From NCBI GenBank assembly GCA_013285645.1, contig JABDHJ010000017.1, forward strand, positions 1-52,131: a stretch of 52,131 nt of DNA. Reading direction: 5' to 3'. The stretch's first letter is position 1. The number at the start of each line of letters is the position of its first letter. The position numbers were made by a program, and so were the translations under genes. Shown here in pieces: positions 44,411 to 52,095 of the stretch. This DNA is from Verrucomicrobiota bacterium. GTDB lineage: Bacteria; Verrucomicrobiota; Verrucomicrobiia; Methylacidiphilales; UBA1321. The notes below the pieces were generated by a model. The model did not search any database. It was not told the origin of the DNA and saw nothing but the letters and a program-made list of their open reading frames with translations.

Positions 44411-46021
44411 ATGGCGAAACCTCCTTATATCCCCCCAGCTGACCACGGATTCATCTCGACCGATCCGGAACTCGCCGCCGTTGACGCATCGGTGCGCTGG
44501 CCCGTGCTCGTCTGCTTCCTCTCCGCCGTCCACTGGATGGTCGTCGGTACGTTCCTGCTCGTCTACGCCTCGTCACTGACTCATCCGCAGGACACCTTCC
44601 CCATCATCGGGCTCCTCGTAAAGCTCTCGGCCTGCTGCAGCTTCTTCACCTACGGCCATATCTGGCCCGCCGCCGTCGATGCGCTTGTTTACGGTTGGGC
44701 CAGCACCGCCGGACTCGGCCTCGCCATCTGGCTCCTCACCCGCATGGGCCGCACCCCGGCACGCGCGCCTGCCGCCTTGATGACCGGCGTCGTCTTCTGG
44801 AATCTCGGCATCGCCACCGGCCTCACCGGCATTTTCCTCGGCGACAGCAACGGCGTCGAACTCCTTGAATTTCCCGCCTACGCCTCGTGGATCCTCTGGG
44901 TCGCCTACGCGCTCTTCGCGCTCTGGGCCATCGCCACTTACCTTGGACGCAAGCCCGGCCAGAATCACATCGCTCAATCCTGGATCCTCGTCGCGCTCTT
45001 CGCCTTTCCCTGGCTCTACGCCACCGGATCCACCCTCCTGAGCACCGATCTCCATCCCCTCTCCCCTGATCTCCGACATACGTCCGACCAATCCGCCTGG
45101 GCCTTCCCACTTCCTGGATCCGGAGTCATGCAGGCACTGCTCAGCGCGTGGTACGTCCACGGTCTCTTCGTGCTGTGGCTGGCGCCGATCGGTCTGGCCC
45201 TCCTCTACTATCTCATCCCAAAAATGTCCGGCCTCGATCTCCAATGGGGTTCCCGCGCACAACTCGGCTTTTGGAGCTGGATCATCATAGCGCCCTGGAC
45301 TGCCGTTCACGATCTCGTCGGTGGCCCCTTCCCCGCTGATACCGTCACCGTCGGCTTGGTGCTCAGCGGACTCATCTTCCTCCCCGTCGCTGTCATCGGC
45401 ATGAACCTCGTCGGCACCTCTTTGAGGGGCGAAGCCCAACAAGGCCACCACGGCGGCATCGTCTTCCCCTTCCTTGTCCTTTCGGCGTTCTTTTTCGTCA
45501 TCGCCGGGGCCTCGGAACAACTCCTCTCCGTTCGCGCCGCCAACGAAGTCCTCCGCTTCACCATGTTCCGTGAGTGCAACATGTTCCTCTGGGTCTACGG
45601 CTTCTTCAGCTTCATGGTCTTCGGCTCGATGTATTATATCGTCCCTCGCCTCCTCGATTTCGGCTGGCGCTCCGCCTTCCTGATCCGCGCCCACTATTAT
45701 GCCAGCCTCTACGGCATCCTTCTCTTTCTCGCCTTGGTCGGCGGCGGCGGCATCGTGCAAGGCCTGATCCTTGAGACCACCAACCCGCTCGTCACCATCG
45801 TTAACGTCAACCAGGTCTCGATCGGCTTTTACATCGCCTCCACCATGTGCATCGCCTTGGTCTCCATCGGTAACGGAATCTTCGCCCTGCACCTCGGCTG
45901 GATGGTCCTCGACTGGCTTCGTCAGCAGGTGCGCAGAAGTCGTCTCGCCTCCGAAATCTTGATGGAGCCCTATCAACCGGCAGCTCCCGTAAAGGCAACG
46001 TCCGTGGAGGTGTCCGCATGA
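44411..46021 (+). CDS. CcoN-like (cbb3 oxidase subunit I) homologue, probably without metal sites
   Basis: 536 residues, about 13-14 membrane helices, of the heme-copper oxidase subunit I superfamily. It resembles CcoN best: FTYGHIWPAAVDALVYGW near residue 80, AWYVHGLFVLWLAPIGLALLYYL-type helix with H250, and YYIVPRLL at 408-415. In place of the CcoN His-His pair it has APWTAVHD (294-301). In place of the HxH of the heme helix it has N390 and F392. So CuB and both heme iron ligands seem lost and it should not reduce O2. It is followed by CcoO- and CcoP-like genes. Confidence 0.8.
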   Translation: MAKPPYIPPADHGFISTDPELAAVDASVRWPVLVCFLSAVHWMVVGTFLLVYASSLTHPQDTFPIIGLLVKLSACCSFFTYGHIWPAAVDALVYGWASTAGLGLAIWLLTRMGRTPARAPAALMTGVVFWNLGIATGLTGIFLGDSNGVELLEFPAYASWILWVAYALFALWAIATYLGRKPGQNHIAQSWILVALFAFPWLYATGSTLLSTDLHPLSPDLRHTSDQSAWAFPLPGSGVMQALLSAWYVHGLFVLWLAPIGLALLYYLIPKMSGLDLQWGSRAQLGFWSWIIIAPWTAVHDLVGGPFPADTVTVGLVLSGLIFLPVAVIGMNLVGTSLRGEAQQGHHGGIVFPFLVLSAFFFVIAGASEQLLSVRAANEVLRFTMFRECNMFLWVYGFFSFMVFGSMYYIVPRLLDFGWRSAFLIRAHYYASLYGILLFLALVGGGGIVQGLILETTNPLVTIVNVNQVSIGFYIASTMCIALVSIGNGIFALHLGWMVLDWLRQQVRRSRLASEILMEPYQPAAPVKATSVEVSA

Positions 46022-46695
46022 ACCCTCCGTTCCGCCCTTTCTTCTTTCTCGTCCTCGCCACGTTCATGTTCACGTGGTTCGCGCTGATCGTTTTGCCCTG
46101 GATCAATCTCGGCCATCTCGCCCCGATCAAGGAGGAAGGTACCCCCGGCATCACACCGTGGGATTCCTCCGGCTCCGCCCATCAAGGCGAAAAAGTCTAC
46201 GCCTCCAACGGCTGCGCTTATTGCCACACCCAGCAAGTCCGCCCCGCCAGTTCCGGCGCCGACATCATCCGCGGCTGGGGCACGGCCACCGACGATGGCG
46301 ATCCCAAAAAGGAAGTCACCCGCCGCACCTATCCGCGCGACTACATCTGGCAGCATCAGGTCTTCCTCGGCACCAGCCGCGCCGGGGCCGATCTCACCAA
46401 CGTCGCTCACCGCTTCCCCACGGCCGCCGGGCTCTATCGTTATCTCTACGATCCCTATGTCCTGAACGGCCACAGCAGCATGCCCGCCTATCGCTTCCTC
46501 TTCACCATGCAAAAAGTCCGCGGCCTGCCCTCCGACGACGCCCTCGTCCTCGTCCCCGCCGACATGCCGCCCGCCGGATGGGAAATTGTCCCCACCGCCG
46601 AGGCCAAATCGCTCGTCGCCTATCTCCTCTCGCTTAACAAGGGTTACCATCTTCCCGACGAAAATGGCCCGGTACCCCGCCCCTCCAAGAGTTAA
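46018..46695 (+). CDS. CcoO-like monoheme cytochrome c
   Basis: 225 residues. An N-terminal helix (FFFLVLATFMFTWFALIVL) is followed by a cytochrome c domain with GCAYCHTQQVRP, the typical CcoO/FixO heme site, and SMPAYRFLF with the axial Met. In cbb3 oxidases this subunit carries electrons to CcoN. Here its partner appears to lack metal ligands, so it may instead relay electrons within the ACIII supercomplex. Overlaps the previous gene by 4 bases. Confidence 0.88.
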   Translation: MNPPFRPFFFLVLATFMFTWFALIVLPWINLGHLAPIKEEGTPGITPWDSSGSAHQGEKVYASNGCAYCHTQQVRPASSGADIIRGWGTATDDGDPKKEVTRRTYPRDYIWQHQVFLGTSRAGADLTNVAHRFPTAAGLYRYLYDPYVLNGHSSMPAYRFLFTMQKVRGLPSDDALVLVPADMPPAGWEIVPTAEAKSLVAYLLSLNKGYHLPDENGPVPRPSKS

Positions 46696-47385
46696 ATGAG
46701 CACGCATAATCCCGAGCTTCAACCCCCGCCACACCTCCCGCCCAACGAGGCCATCCAGCCCGAGGCCCCCGATTTCGTCGAGACGCCCGACATGACGCCC
46801 GGCCTCGGCGAGCACGAACCGCTTCCCGTCTGGCTCTATCTCGTCTGCGGCTTCGCGCTTTTCCTCGCGGGCACGTCCTTCACCGGTTTCGCCACCTTTG
46901 GTCTTGGCATCATGGACCAGGGCCCCGGCGGTGCCGCCATCTCCACCGCACCGACCACCGAGGTCGCGGAAACACCCATGTCCCTCGGCAAGCGATTTTA
47001 CAGCGGCAACTGTGCCGCCTGTCACCAAGCCAGCGGCGAAGGCACCGCCGGCTCCTACCCGCCTCTCGGCGGTTCCGAATGGGTCATCGGCAACAAGGAA
47101 CGCCTCGCTGCCATCGTCCTCCACGGTCTGACCGGCCCGATCACCGTCAAGGGCGCAACTTTCAGTGCCATGGTCATGCCCAGTTGGCAAGGCAGCCTCA
47201 GCGACGAGAAAATCGCCGACATCATGACTTACATGCGCGCCACATGGGGCAATACCGCCAACGCGGTCACCACGGACGAAGTCGCCGCGGTCCGCGCCAA
47301 GTACGCCTCCCATTCCAGCCCATGGTCGGAAGCCGGTTTGATCAAGATCGCCCCCAACGGCCCCGATCCCTCCGACAAGAAATAA
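46696..47385 (+). CDS. CcoP-like monoheme cytochrome c
   Basis: 229 residues. A Pro-rich N terminus (1-50) precedes one membrane helix (VWLYLVCGFALFLAGTSFTG) and a periplasmic cytochrome c domain. Its heme site is NCAACHQASGEG and its axial Met lies in MVMPSWQGSLSDEKIADIMTYM. CcoP normally has two hemes; here only one CxxCH is present. The start abuts the CcoO stop. It completes a CcoN-O-P-like trio placed between ACIII and the aa3 oxidase. Confidence 0.88.
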   Translation: MSTHNPELQPPPHLPPNEAIQPEAPDFVETPDMTPGLGEHEPLPVWLYLVCGFALFLAGTSFTGFATFGLGIMDQGPGGAAISTAPTTEVAETPMSLGKRFYSGNCAACHQASGEGTAGSYPPLGGSEWVIGNKERLAAIVLHGLTGPITVKGATFSAMVMPSWQGSLSDEKIADIMTYMRATWGNTANAVTTDEVAAVRAKYASHSSPWSEAGLIKIAPNGPDPSDKK

Positions 47386-47387
47386 CC

Positions 47388-48281
47388 GTGATCGCGCCCG
47401 CCTCAGTGGTAGCCGTCGACCGCCGGGCGACGGTGCCTTCCTCCGAGGTAACCCAATACCGTCTGGTTCGCCTTCCTTCCGAGGTAGCCGCCGCTGTCCC
47501 TAGCGGCGGAACGTCGGAGCGAAAAGACACCGCCGCTAGGGACAGCGGCGGCTACCTCGGATTTCTCTGCGTACTTCTCTTGTCCGTTTCCGCGCTCCCC
47601 TCTCCAGCCGACATCACCGGCACCATCACCCTTCAGGGCAACCCCAACAGCAAGGACGAAACCTTCGTCGCCCCCGTCAGCGGCTGCGGCGAAAGCGCCG
47701 TCCGCCACACCGAAAACTGGAAAGTCGGCCCCAAGGGCGAACTCGGCGATGTCGTCGTTTGGGTTGTTGATCCAAAGTTAGCAGACAAAATAGGAGCGGC
47801 GATTCCCCCCGAAGTCGAAGTCAAACAACTCGGCTGCCGCTACATCCCCCACGTTATCGCCATCCAAGCCGGGGTCCCCTTCAAAATCACCAACGCCGAC
47901 CCCACCCTCCACAACATCCGCGCCAAAGTCAGCGACGGCCCCGGCAAACCTCCCGGCGCCGACGTCCCCGGCTTCAACTTCGGCCAGGCCCGCCAAGGCC
48001 AGACCGACGACAAGCAACTCGACGACCCCGGTCTCTACACCCTCCAATGCGACGTCCACCCCTGGATGCAATGCTGGGTCATGGCGCTAAAATCATCCTG
48101 CTTCGGCGTCACCGTCCTCGACGGCACATTCAAGTTACGATCAGGCAGCGAATTAGCCGACGGCGACTACAAAATCGACGCCTGGCATCCCCGTTTCGCC
48201 CAGACACTCGAGCAAACCATCCACGTCAAAAATGGCACAGCGAATATTAACTTTCAGTTCGACGGCACGAAATCCTTTTAG
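47388..48281 (+). CDS. Secreted type I copper protein (cupredoxin) with palindrome-expanded N terminus
   Basis: About 297 residues from GTG 47388, three bases after the CcoP-like stop; GTG 47433 is an alternative. The C-terminal half is a cupredoxin: NADPTLHN supplies the first His and QCDVHPWM the Cys, His and Met of a type I copper site. It probably carries electrons between ACIII and the oxidase. The N terminus is odd. Codons 6-57 derive from dispersed palindromes (families C and B) in open frame, and only then comes the hydrophobic core FLCVLLLSVSALPSPA of a signal peptide. The first 60 residues may block or delay export. Confidence 0.8.
   Translation: MIAPASVVAVDRRATVPSSEVTQYRLVRLPSEVAAAVPSGGTSERKDTAARDSGGYLGFLCVLLLSVSALPSPADITGTITLQGNPNSKDETFVAPVSGCGESAVRHTENWKVGPKGELGDVVVWVVDPKLADKIGAAIPPEVEVKQLGCRYIPHVIAIQAGVPFKITNADPTLHNIRAKVSDGPGKPPGADVPGFNFGQARQGQTDDKQLDDPGLYTLQCDVHPWMQCWVMALKSSCFGVTVLDGTFKLRSGSELADGDYKIDAWHPRFAQTLEQTIHVKNGTANINFQFDGTKSF
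47404..47433. repeat. Dispersed repeat (family C, partial) inside the copper-protein gene
   Basis: GTGGTAGCCGTCGACCGCCG followed by GGCGACGG. It matches the copies at 27.6 and 34.7 kb and is read in frame as part of the N-terminal extension. Confidence 0.7.
47481..47558. repeat. Dispersed palindrome (family B) inside the copper-protein gene
   Basis: Arms GAGGTAGCCGCCGCTGTCCC and its exact reverse complement ending at 47558, with a short loop. It is the same unit as at 8,902 and 13,657 but here lies inside coding sequence without a stop codon. Confidence 0.85.
48245..48274 (+). repeat. Direct repeat flanking the RAYT cassette, left copy (coding 3' end)
   Basis: Thirty bases starting TATTAACTTTCAGTTCGACG are identical to 48832-48861. 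They encode the last residues INFQFDGTK of the copper protein. Confidence 0.9.
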
Positions 48282-48282
48282 T

Positions 48283-48307
48283 GTAGCGGCGGTCTATGAC
48301 CGTCGCC
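48283..48307 (+). repeat. Inverted repeat (family D) left of the RAYT gene
   Basis: GTAGCGGCGGTCTATGACCG plus TCGCC, an exact 25-base reverse complement of 48796-48820. A further copy is at 34,759-34,780. Confidence 0.9.
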
Positions 48308-48319
48308 AGAATTGCTCCC

Positions 48320-48775
48320 ATGCGTCCCAGACTCTCCCGACTGGATGAGATTTACCCCGGATACTCGATCTTCTTCGTCACATTCGGCACGCATGAACGC
48401 CAACCTCTATTGGCAAACTCCGCAATCCACGATTCATTCCAGAAATTTTGCATTCTCGGCCGAGAACGCCACGCTCTGGCAGGACGTTACGTTATCATGC
48501 CAGACCATCTCCACTTTTTTGTCAATTTGGGAGAAGAAATGCCAATCGCGCTCTGGATCAAATCTTTAAAGAACAGCCTATCGAAAACGCTCCGGGAATT
48601 GGAAAATCAATCTCCCCATTGGCAAAAGGGATACTTTGATCATTTGGTGCGTTCCGAACAATCTTACGAGGAGAAATGGCTCTACGTGCGGGAAAATCCA
48701 ATTCGTAAAGGACTGACAGCAGAGGCAAATGACTGGCCCTATCAGGGCGAAGTGAACCCGTTGCCGTTTAATTGA
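48320..48775 (+). CDS. REP-associated tyrosine transposase (RAYT), IS200-like
   Basis: 151 residues from ATG 48320; an in-frame ATG at 48296 lies in the flanking repeat and is less likely. It has the Y1 transposase fold: YSIFFVTFGTHER at the first strand, MPDHLHFFV with the HxH metal pair, and the C-terminal YFDHLVRSEQSYEEKWLYVRENPIRKGL segment typical of RAYTs. RAYTs mobilise or maintain REP palindromes. Perfect 25-base inverted repeats lie 12 bases upstream and 20 bases downstream, forming a cassette inserted behind the copper-protein gene. Confidence 0.9.
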   Translation: MRPRLSRLDEIYPGYSIFFVTFGTHERQPLLANSAIHDSFQKFCILGRERHALAGRYVIMPDHLHFFVNLGEEMPIALWIKSLKNSLSKTLRELENQSPHWQKGYFDHLVRSEQSYEEKWLYVRENPIRKGLTAEANDWPYQGEVNPLPFN

Positions 48776-48795
48776 TTTTCTGAAAGCGAACAATT

Positions 48796-48820
48796 GGCGA
48801 CGGTCATAGACCGCCGCTAC
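48796..48820 (-). repeat. Inverted repeat (family D) right of the RAYT gene
   Basis: Exact reverse complement of 48283-48307. Confidence 0.9.
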
Positions 48821-48831
48821 ATTGATAAAAG

Positions 48832-48868
48832 TATTAACTTTCAGTTCGACGGCACGAAATCATTCTAA
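48832..48868 (+). pseudogene. Displaced second 3' end of the copper-protein gene
   Basis: These bases repeat the end of the copper-protein gene. Thirty bases are identical. The next codons are TCA TTC TAA instead of TCC TTT TAG, so both copies encode the same ending KSF-stop with only synonymous changes. It is therefore a coding remnant separated from its gene by the RAYT cassette. Confidence 0.8.
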
Positions 48869-48952
48869 TACTTTCAAATTGGAGGAGAATCCTTTGCGCA
48901 CCGTGATGAAAATGTGTAATTATACGACTGGCCGCTAGCCGCACCGAATCTT
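48869..48952 (+). promoter_or_regulatory. Upstream region of coxA with an orphan ribosome site
   Basis: GGAGGAG at 48881-48887 is a strong ribosome-binding sequence, but coxA starts 66 bases later. Six bases after it a TTG opens a 14-codon frame (48894-48938), which could be a leader peptide. TTGCGC and TAATTA 17 bases apart could be a weak promoter. All of this is tentative. Confidence 0.3.
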
Positions 48953-51049
48953 ATGGACGATCTTCCCCCCAGCGCAGAAACGCACGCCATTCCCGCGCCC
49001 TCCCATGGTCATGACACTCATGCCCACGACGATCACGGTGACCACGGTCATGAGCATCACGAACTCGGCTTCTGGCGCAGTTACGTTTTCTCCACCGACC
49101 ACAAAGTCATCGGCATCCAGTATCTCTGGGGTGGCCTCTCCTTTCTCTTTTTCGGTTTCTGTTTGATGCTGCTCATGCGCTGGCAGCTCGCTTTCCCCAC
49201 CGAGCCGTTGACTTGGGCCAACGCTCATAACCACATCATGTATCAGGTGCATGAGATTCTCTATCACCTCGGCATGGGCCGTATGCCGGAGATTCCCACA
49301 GTCGTCCTCACCGATCCCAATCATCCCTGTTTGATGGAACGCATCTTCGGCCACGCCCAGATGCCCGGCGGCATCATGACCGGCGACTTCTACAACACCC
49401 TCGGCGCCATGCACGGCACCATCATGGTGTTCTTCGGCATCGTCCCCGTCGCCTTTGCCGCCTTCGGCAATTACGTCATGCCCATCCAAATCGGCGCGAT
49501 CGACATGGCCTTCCCCCGCCTCAACATGGGCAGCGTCATCCTCTTCTTCATCAGCGCGTTTCTGATGTTCATCAGCTTCTTCGTCCCGGGCGGCGCGGCG
49601 AAATCAGGCTGGACCTCCTACACACCCCTCGCCTCCATTTCCGATCAACCGCAACCTTATTCCTGGTTCGGACATCCCGCCTTGGGCCCCGATGGCCACA
49701 CCCATCTCCTCTGGCCGATGTGGCTCACCGGCCAATCGATCTGGATCATCGCGATGGCCTTCAACATCACGTCCTCACTTTTGAGCAGCGTCAACTTCAT
49801 CACCACCATCGTCCAGCTCCGCGCCAAGGGCATGTACTGGATGCGGATGCCGTTCTTCGTCTGGACCCAGTTCATCACCGCCTTCCTTTTGCTCCTCGCC
49901 TTCCCTCCGCTCGAAGCCGCCGCCCTCATGCAGTTGATGGATCGCCTCAGCGGTTCAAGCCTCTTCAGCCCCAGCGGTCTCGTCGTCAACGGAGCGCCTT
50001 GGCACACTAACGGCGGCGGCAGCCCACTCCTCTGGCAGCATCTCTTCTGGTTCCTCGGCCATCCCGAAGTTTACGTCTTGATTCTTCCCGGACTCGGCAT
50101 CATCTCGGAAATCGTCGCCAACAACTCCCGCAAACCGCTCTGGGGTTACAACCAGATGGTCTACGGTCTCTTCGTTCTCGGCTTTCTTTCGATGATCGTC
50201 TGGGCGCATCACATGTACCTCACTGGCATGGGCACCGCGGTCAGCTCCTTCTTCCAGTTGACCACCATCATCATCTCGGTGCCGACGATCCTCATCCTCA
50301 GTTCGCTCATCATTTCATTGTGGGGCGGCTCCATCCGATTTACGTCGCCGATGCTCTGGGCCACCGCCTTCCTGCCACTCTTCGGTATCGGCGGGTTGAC
50401 CGGTATTCCGCTCGCCTTCAACGCGCCGGACACCTTCCTGCACGATTCCTACTACATCATCGCCCACTTCCATTACGTCATCGCCCCCGGCACCATGTTC
50501 GCGCTCTTCGCGGGAATCGAATACTGGTATCCCAAGGCCACCGGCCGGATGATGAACGAGACGCTCAACAAATGTCACTTCTGGTGCACCATGGTCCTCA
50601 TGAATTGCATCTTCTTCCCCATGTTCCTCCAGGGCATGGCCGGCATGCACCGCCGCATGTACGACGGCGGCGCAACCTACGAACTGCTCAACAAGAACGT
50701 TCTCCACTGGAACGTCTTCATCTCGGAATCGGCATGGTTGATGGGCCTCGCGCAAATCTTCTTCATCATCAACTTCACCACCAGTTGGAAATGGGGCCAC
50801 AAGGTCTCCGATAATCCGTGGGAAGCCACCACCCTCGAATGGTCCGCCCCCTCGCCGCCACCTCACGGCAACTTCATCACACCGCCCGTCGCCTATCGCG
50901 GACCCTACGAATACAGCGTCCCCGGCCACCTCACCGATTTCACGATGCAGTCCCAACCGCCAGACAGCATCAAGAAGACAACTCTCAACGAAGGCGACGG
51001 CACCCCGCCCGAAGAAAAACGCATCATCGGCCTCCCGACCCTCAACTAA
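48953..51049 (+). CDS. coxA: Cytochrome c oxidase subunit I (aa3 type)
   Basis: 698 residues. The N terminus is rich in His (GHDTHAHDDHGDHGHEHHE, residues 19-37). Ligands are all present: LGAMHGT for heme a, GHPEVY with the CuB His and the cross-linked Tyr, WAHHMY with the CuB His pair, and AHFHYV for hemes a3 and a. The Glu of GHPEV suggests a type A1 proton channel. Between helices 1 and 2 the loop is expanded by about 50 residues (NAHNHIMYQVHEILYHLG onward). It reduces O2 to water and pumps protons. Confidence 0.96.
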   Translation: MDDLPPSAETHAIPAPSHGHDTHAHDDHGDHGHEHHELGFWRSYVFSTDHKVIGIQYLWGGLSFLFFGFCLMLLMRWQLAFPTEPLTWANAHNHIMYQVHEILYHLGMGRMPEIPTVVLTDPNHPCLMERIFGHAQMPGGIMTGDFYNTLGAMHGTIMVFFGIVPVAFAAFGNYVMPIQIGAIDMAFPRLNMGSVILFFISAFLMFISFFVPGGAAKSGWTSYTPLASISDQPQPYSWFGHPALGPDGHTHLLWPMWLTGQSIWIIAMAFNITSSLLSSVNFITTIVQLRAKGMYWMRMPFFVWTQFITAFLLLLAFPPLEAAALMQLMDRLSGSSLFSPSGLVVNGAPWHTNGGGSPLLWQHLFWFLGHPEVYVLILPGLGIISEIVANNSRKPLWGYNQMVYGLFVLGFLSMIVWAHHMYLTGMGTAVSSFFQLTTIIISVPTILILSSLIISLWGGSIRFTSPMLWATAFLPLFGIGGLTGIPLAFNAPDTFLHDSYYIIAHFHYVIAPGTMFALFAGIEYWYPKATGRMMNETLNKCHFWCTMVLMNCIFFPMFLQGMAGMHRRMYDGGATYELLNKNVLHWNVFISESAWLMGLAQIFFIINFTTSWKWGHKVSDNPWEATTLEWSAPSPPPHGNFITPPVAYRGPYEYSVPGHLTDFTMQSQPPDSIKKTTLNEGDGTPPEEKRIIGLPTLN

Positions 51050-51201
51050 TCGCCAATCGGTCTCCCCAATCCTTTTAATCATATTAATCCCATCCAAAAA
51101 GTTCCCCTGCCTCCCCTTCCTGTATTTCATGCCTCCCTGTTTTCCTGTTAAAAAAATTCCGTAATTCCGTTAATTCCGTCAAAATTTTTCCCAAATAGTT
51201 C
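51050..51201. repeat. Pyrimidine-rich spacer between coxA and coxC
   Basis: Contains short near-tandem units such as TTAATCATATTAATCCCATC and GTAATTCCGTTAATTCCGTC, similar to the tract before rsmD at 16.3 kb. No gene. Confidence 0.4.
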
Positions 51202-52095
51202 ATGGAAATCCCCTACACCCTAACCGCCCGCCCCGATACCGGCCTCTACAACGGCAAGCTCGGCATCTGGCTCTTCCTCGCCTCCGAGGTCATGCTCTTC
51301 GGCGCGCTCTTCACGTCCTATCTCTTCATGCGCATCGGCGCCGACGAAGGCACTTGGCCCCAGCACGTCCTCAGCGTGCCCATCGGTCTGACCAATACCT
51401 TCATCCTCATCGTTTCCAGCATCACAATGGTCTACGCATGGGTCGCGTTGAAGGAGCGGCAGTTCAATAAATATCGCCTCTGCCTCGGCATCACCATTAT
51501 CTGCGGTGTCCTCTTCCTTTGCCTGAAGGGCTACGAGTACTACACCAAGTACGAGCACTGGGGCTTGTTGATCCCGGAAGCCAAATACGGCCAATACGAG
51601 GATCAGTTGAAAAAGATGGACGCCGAGGTCACGTACATTCCCTCTCAACAAGGCTATCAGGTCAGTGGCGACCTTGAAGGATGGCAACCCGGCCCAGACG
51701 GCGACTACTTCCTTAACCATTCCCAGACCGGATTCAAAGGCAACTATGTCCTCTCGCCGGTCAAGACGTTCCATCCCGTCGGCTATAAAGCGCCAGCAGG
51801 AACGGAAGAGTCGACCGAGGAGACCATTACCATAGCTGGAGCCGACGTCGAGCGCGCCGGCAGGTTCCTCCCCTATTACGGCACCTACTTCGCCATCTAC
51901 TTCACCGTCACCGGACTTCACGCACTCCACATCATCGGCGGCATCGTCGTCATGACCTACTTCCTCACGATCGGTTCGAGGCTCTACAAACGCAGCCCCG
52001 AGCAACTCTCCAATCGCCTCGAAGTCACCGGTATCTTCTGGCACTTTGTCGATCTCGTCTGGATCACCGTTTTCCCCATTCTCTATCTCACCTGA
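51202..52095 (+). CDS. coxC: Cytochrome c oxidase subunit III
   Basis: 297 residues. The first helices show KLGIWLFLASEVMLFGALFTSYLF, and the last ones TGLHALHIIGGIVV and GIFWHFVDLVWITVFPILY, the standard CoxC signatures. Between helices 3 and 4 there is a large soluble insert of about 100 residues (from YTKYEHWGLLIPEAKYG to the Ala/Gly-rich DVERAGRFLPYY). It stabilises subunit I. No subunit II gene is seen in the window. Confidence 0.94.
   Translation: MEIPYTLTARPDTGLYNGKLGIWLFLASEVMLFGALFTSYLFMRIGADEGTWPQHVLSVPIGLTNTFILIVSSITMVYAWVALKERQFNKYRLCLGITIICGVLFLCLKGYEYYTKYEHWGLLIPEAKYGQYEDQLKKMDAEVTYIPSQQGYQVSGDLEGWQPGPDGDYFLNHSQTGFKGNYVLSPVKTFHPVGYKAPAGTEESTEETITIAGADVERAGRFLPYYGTYFAIYFTVTGLHALHIIGGIVVMTYFLTIGSRLYKRSPEQLSNRLEVTGIFWHFVDLVWITVFPILYLT

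Noticed and set aside
44573..45976. A 467-codon antisense frame over the CcoN-like gene
   Set aside because: Acidic low-complexity composition typical of antisense frames of membrane-protein genes; no start context.
47388..48281. The copper protein as subunit II (CoxB) of the oxidase
   Set aside because: CuA needs two Cys in the C-x-x-x-C pattern with a following His and Met; here a single Cys sits in C-x-x-H-x-x-M, a type I site, and there are no two N-terminal helices.
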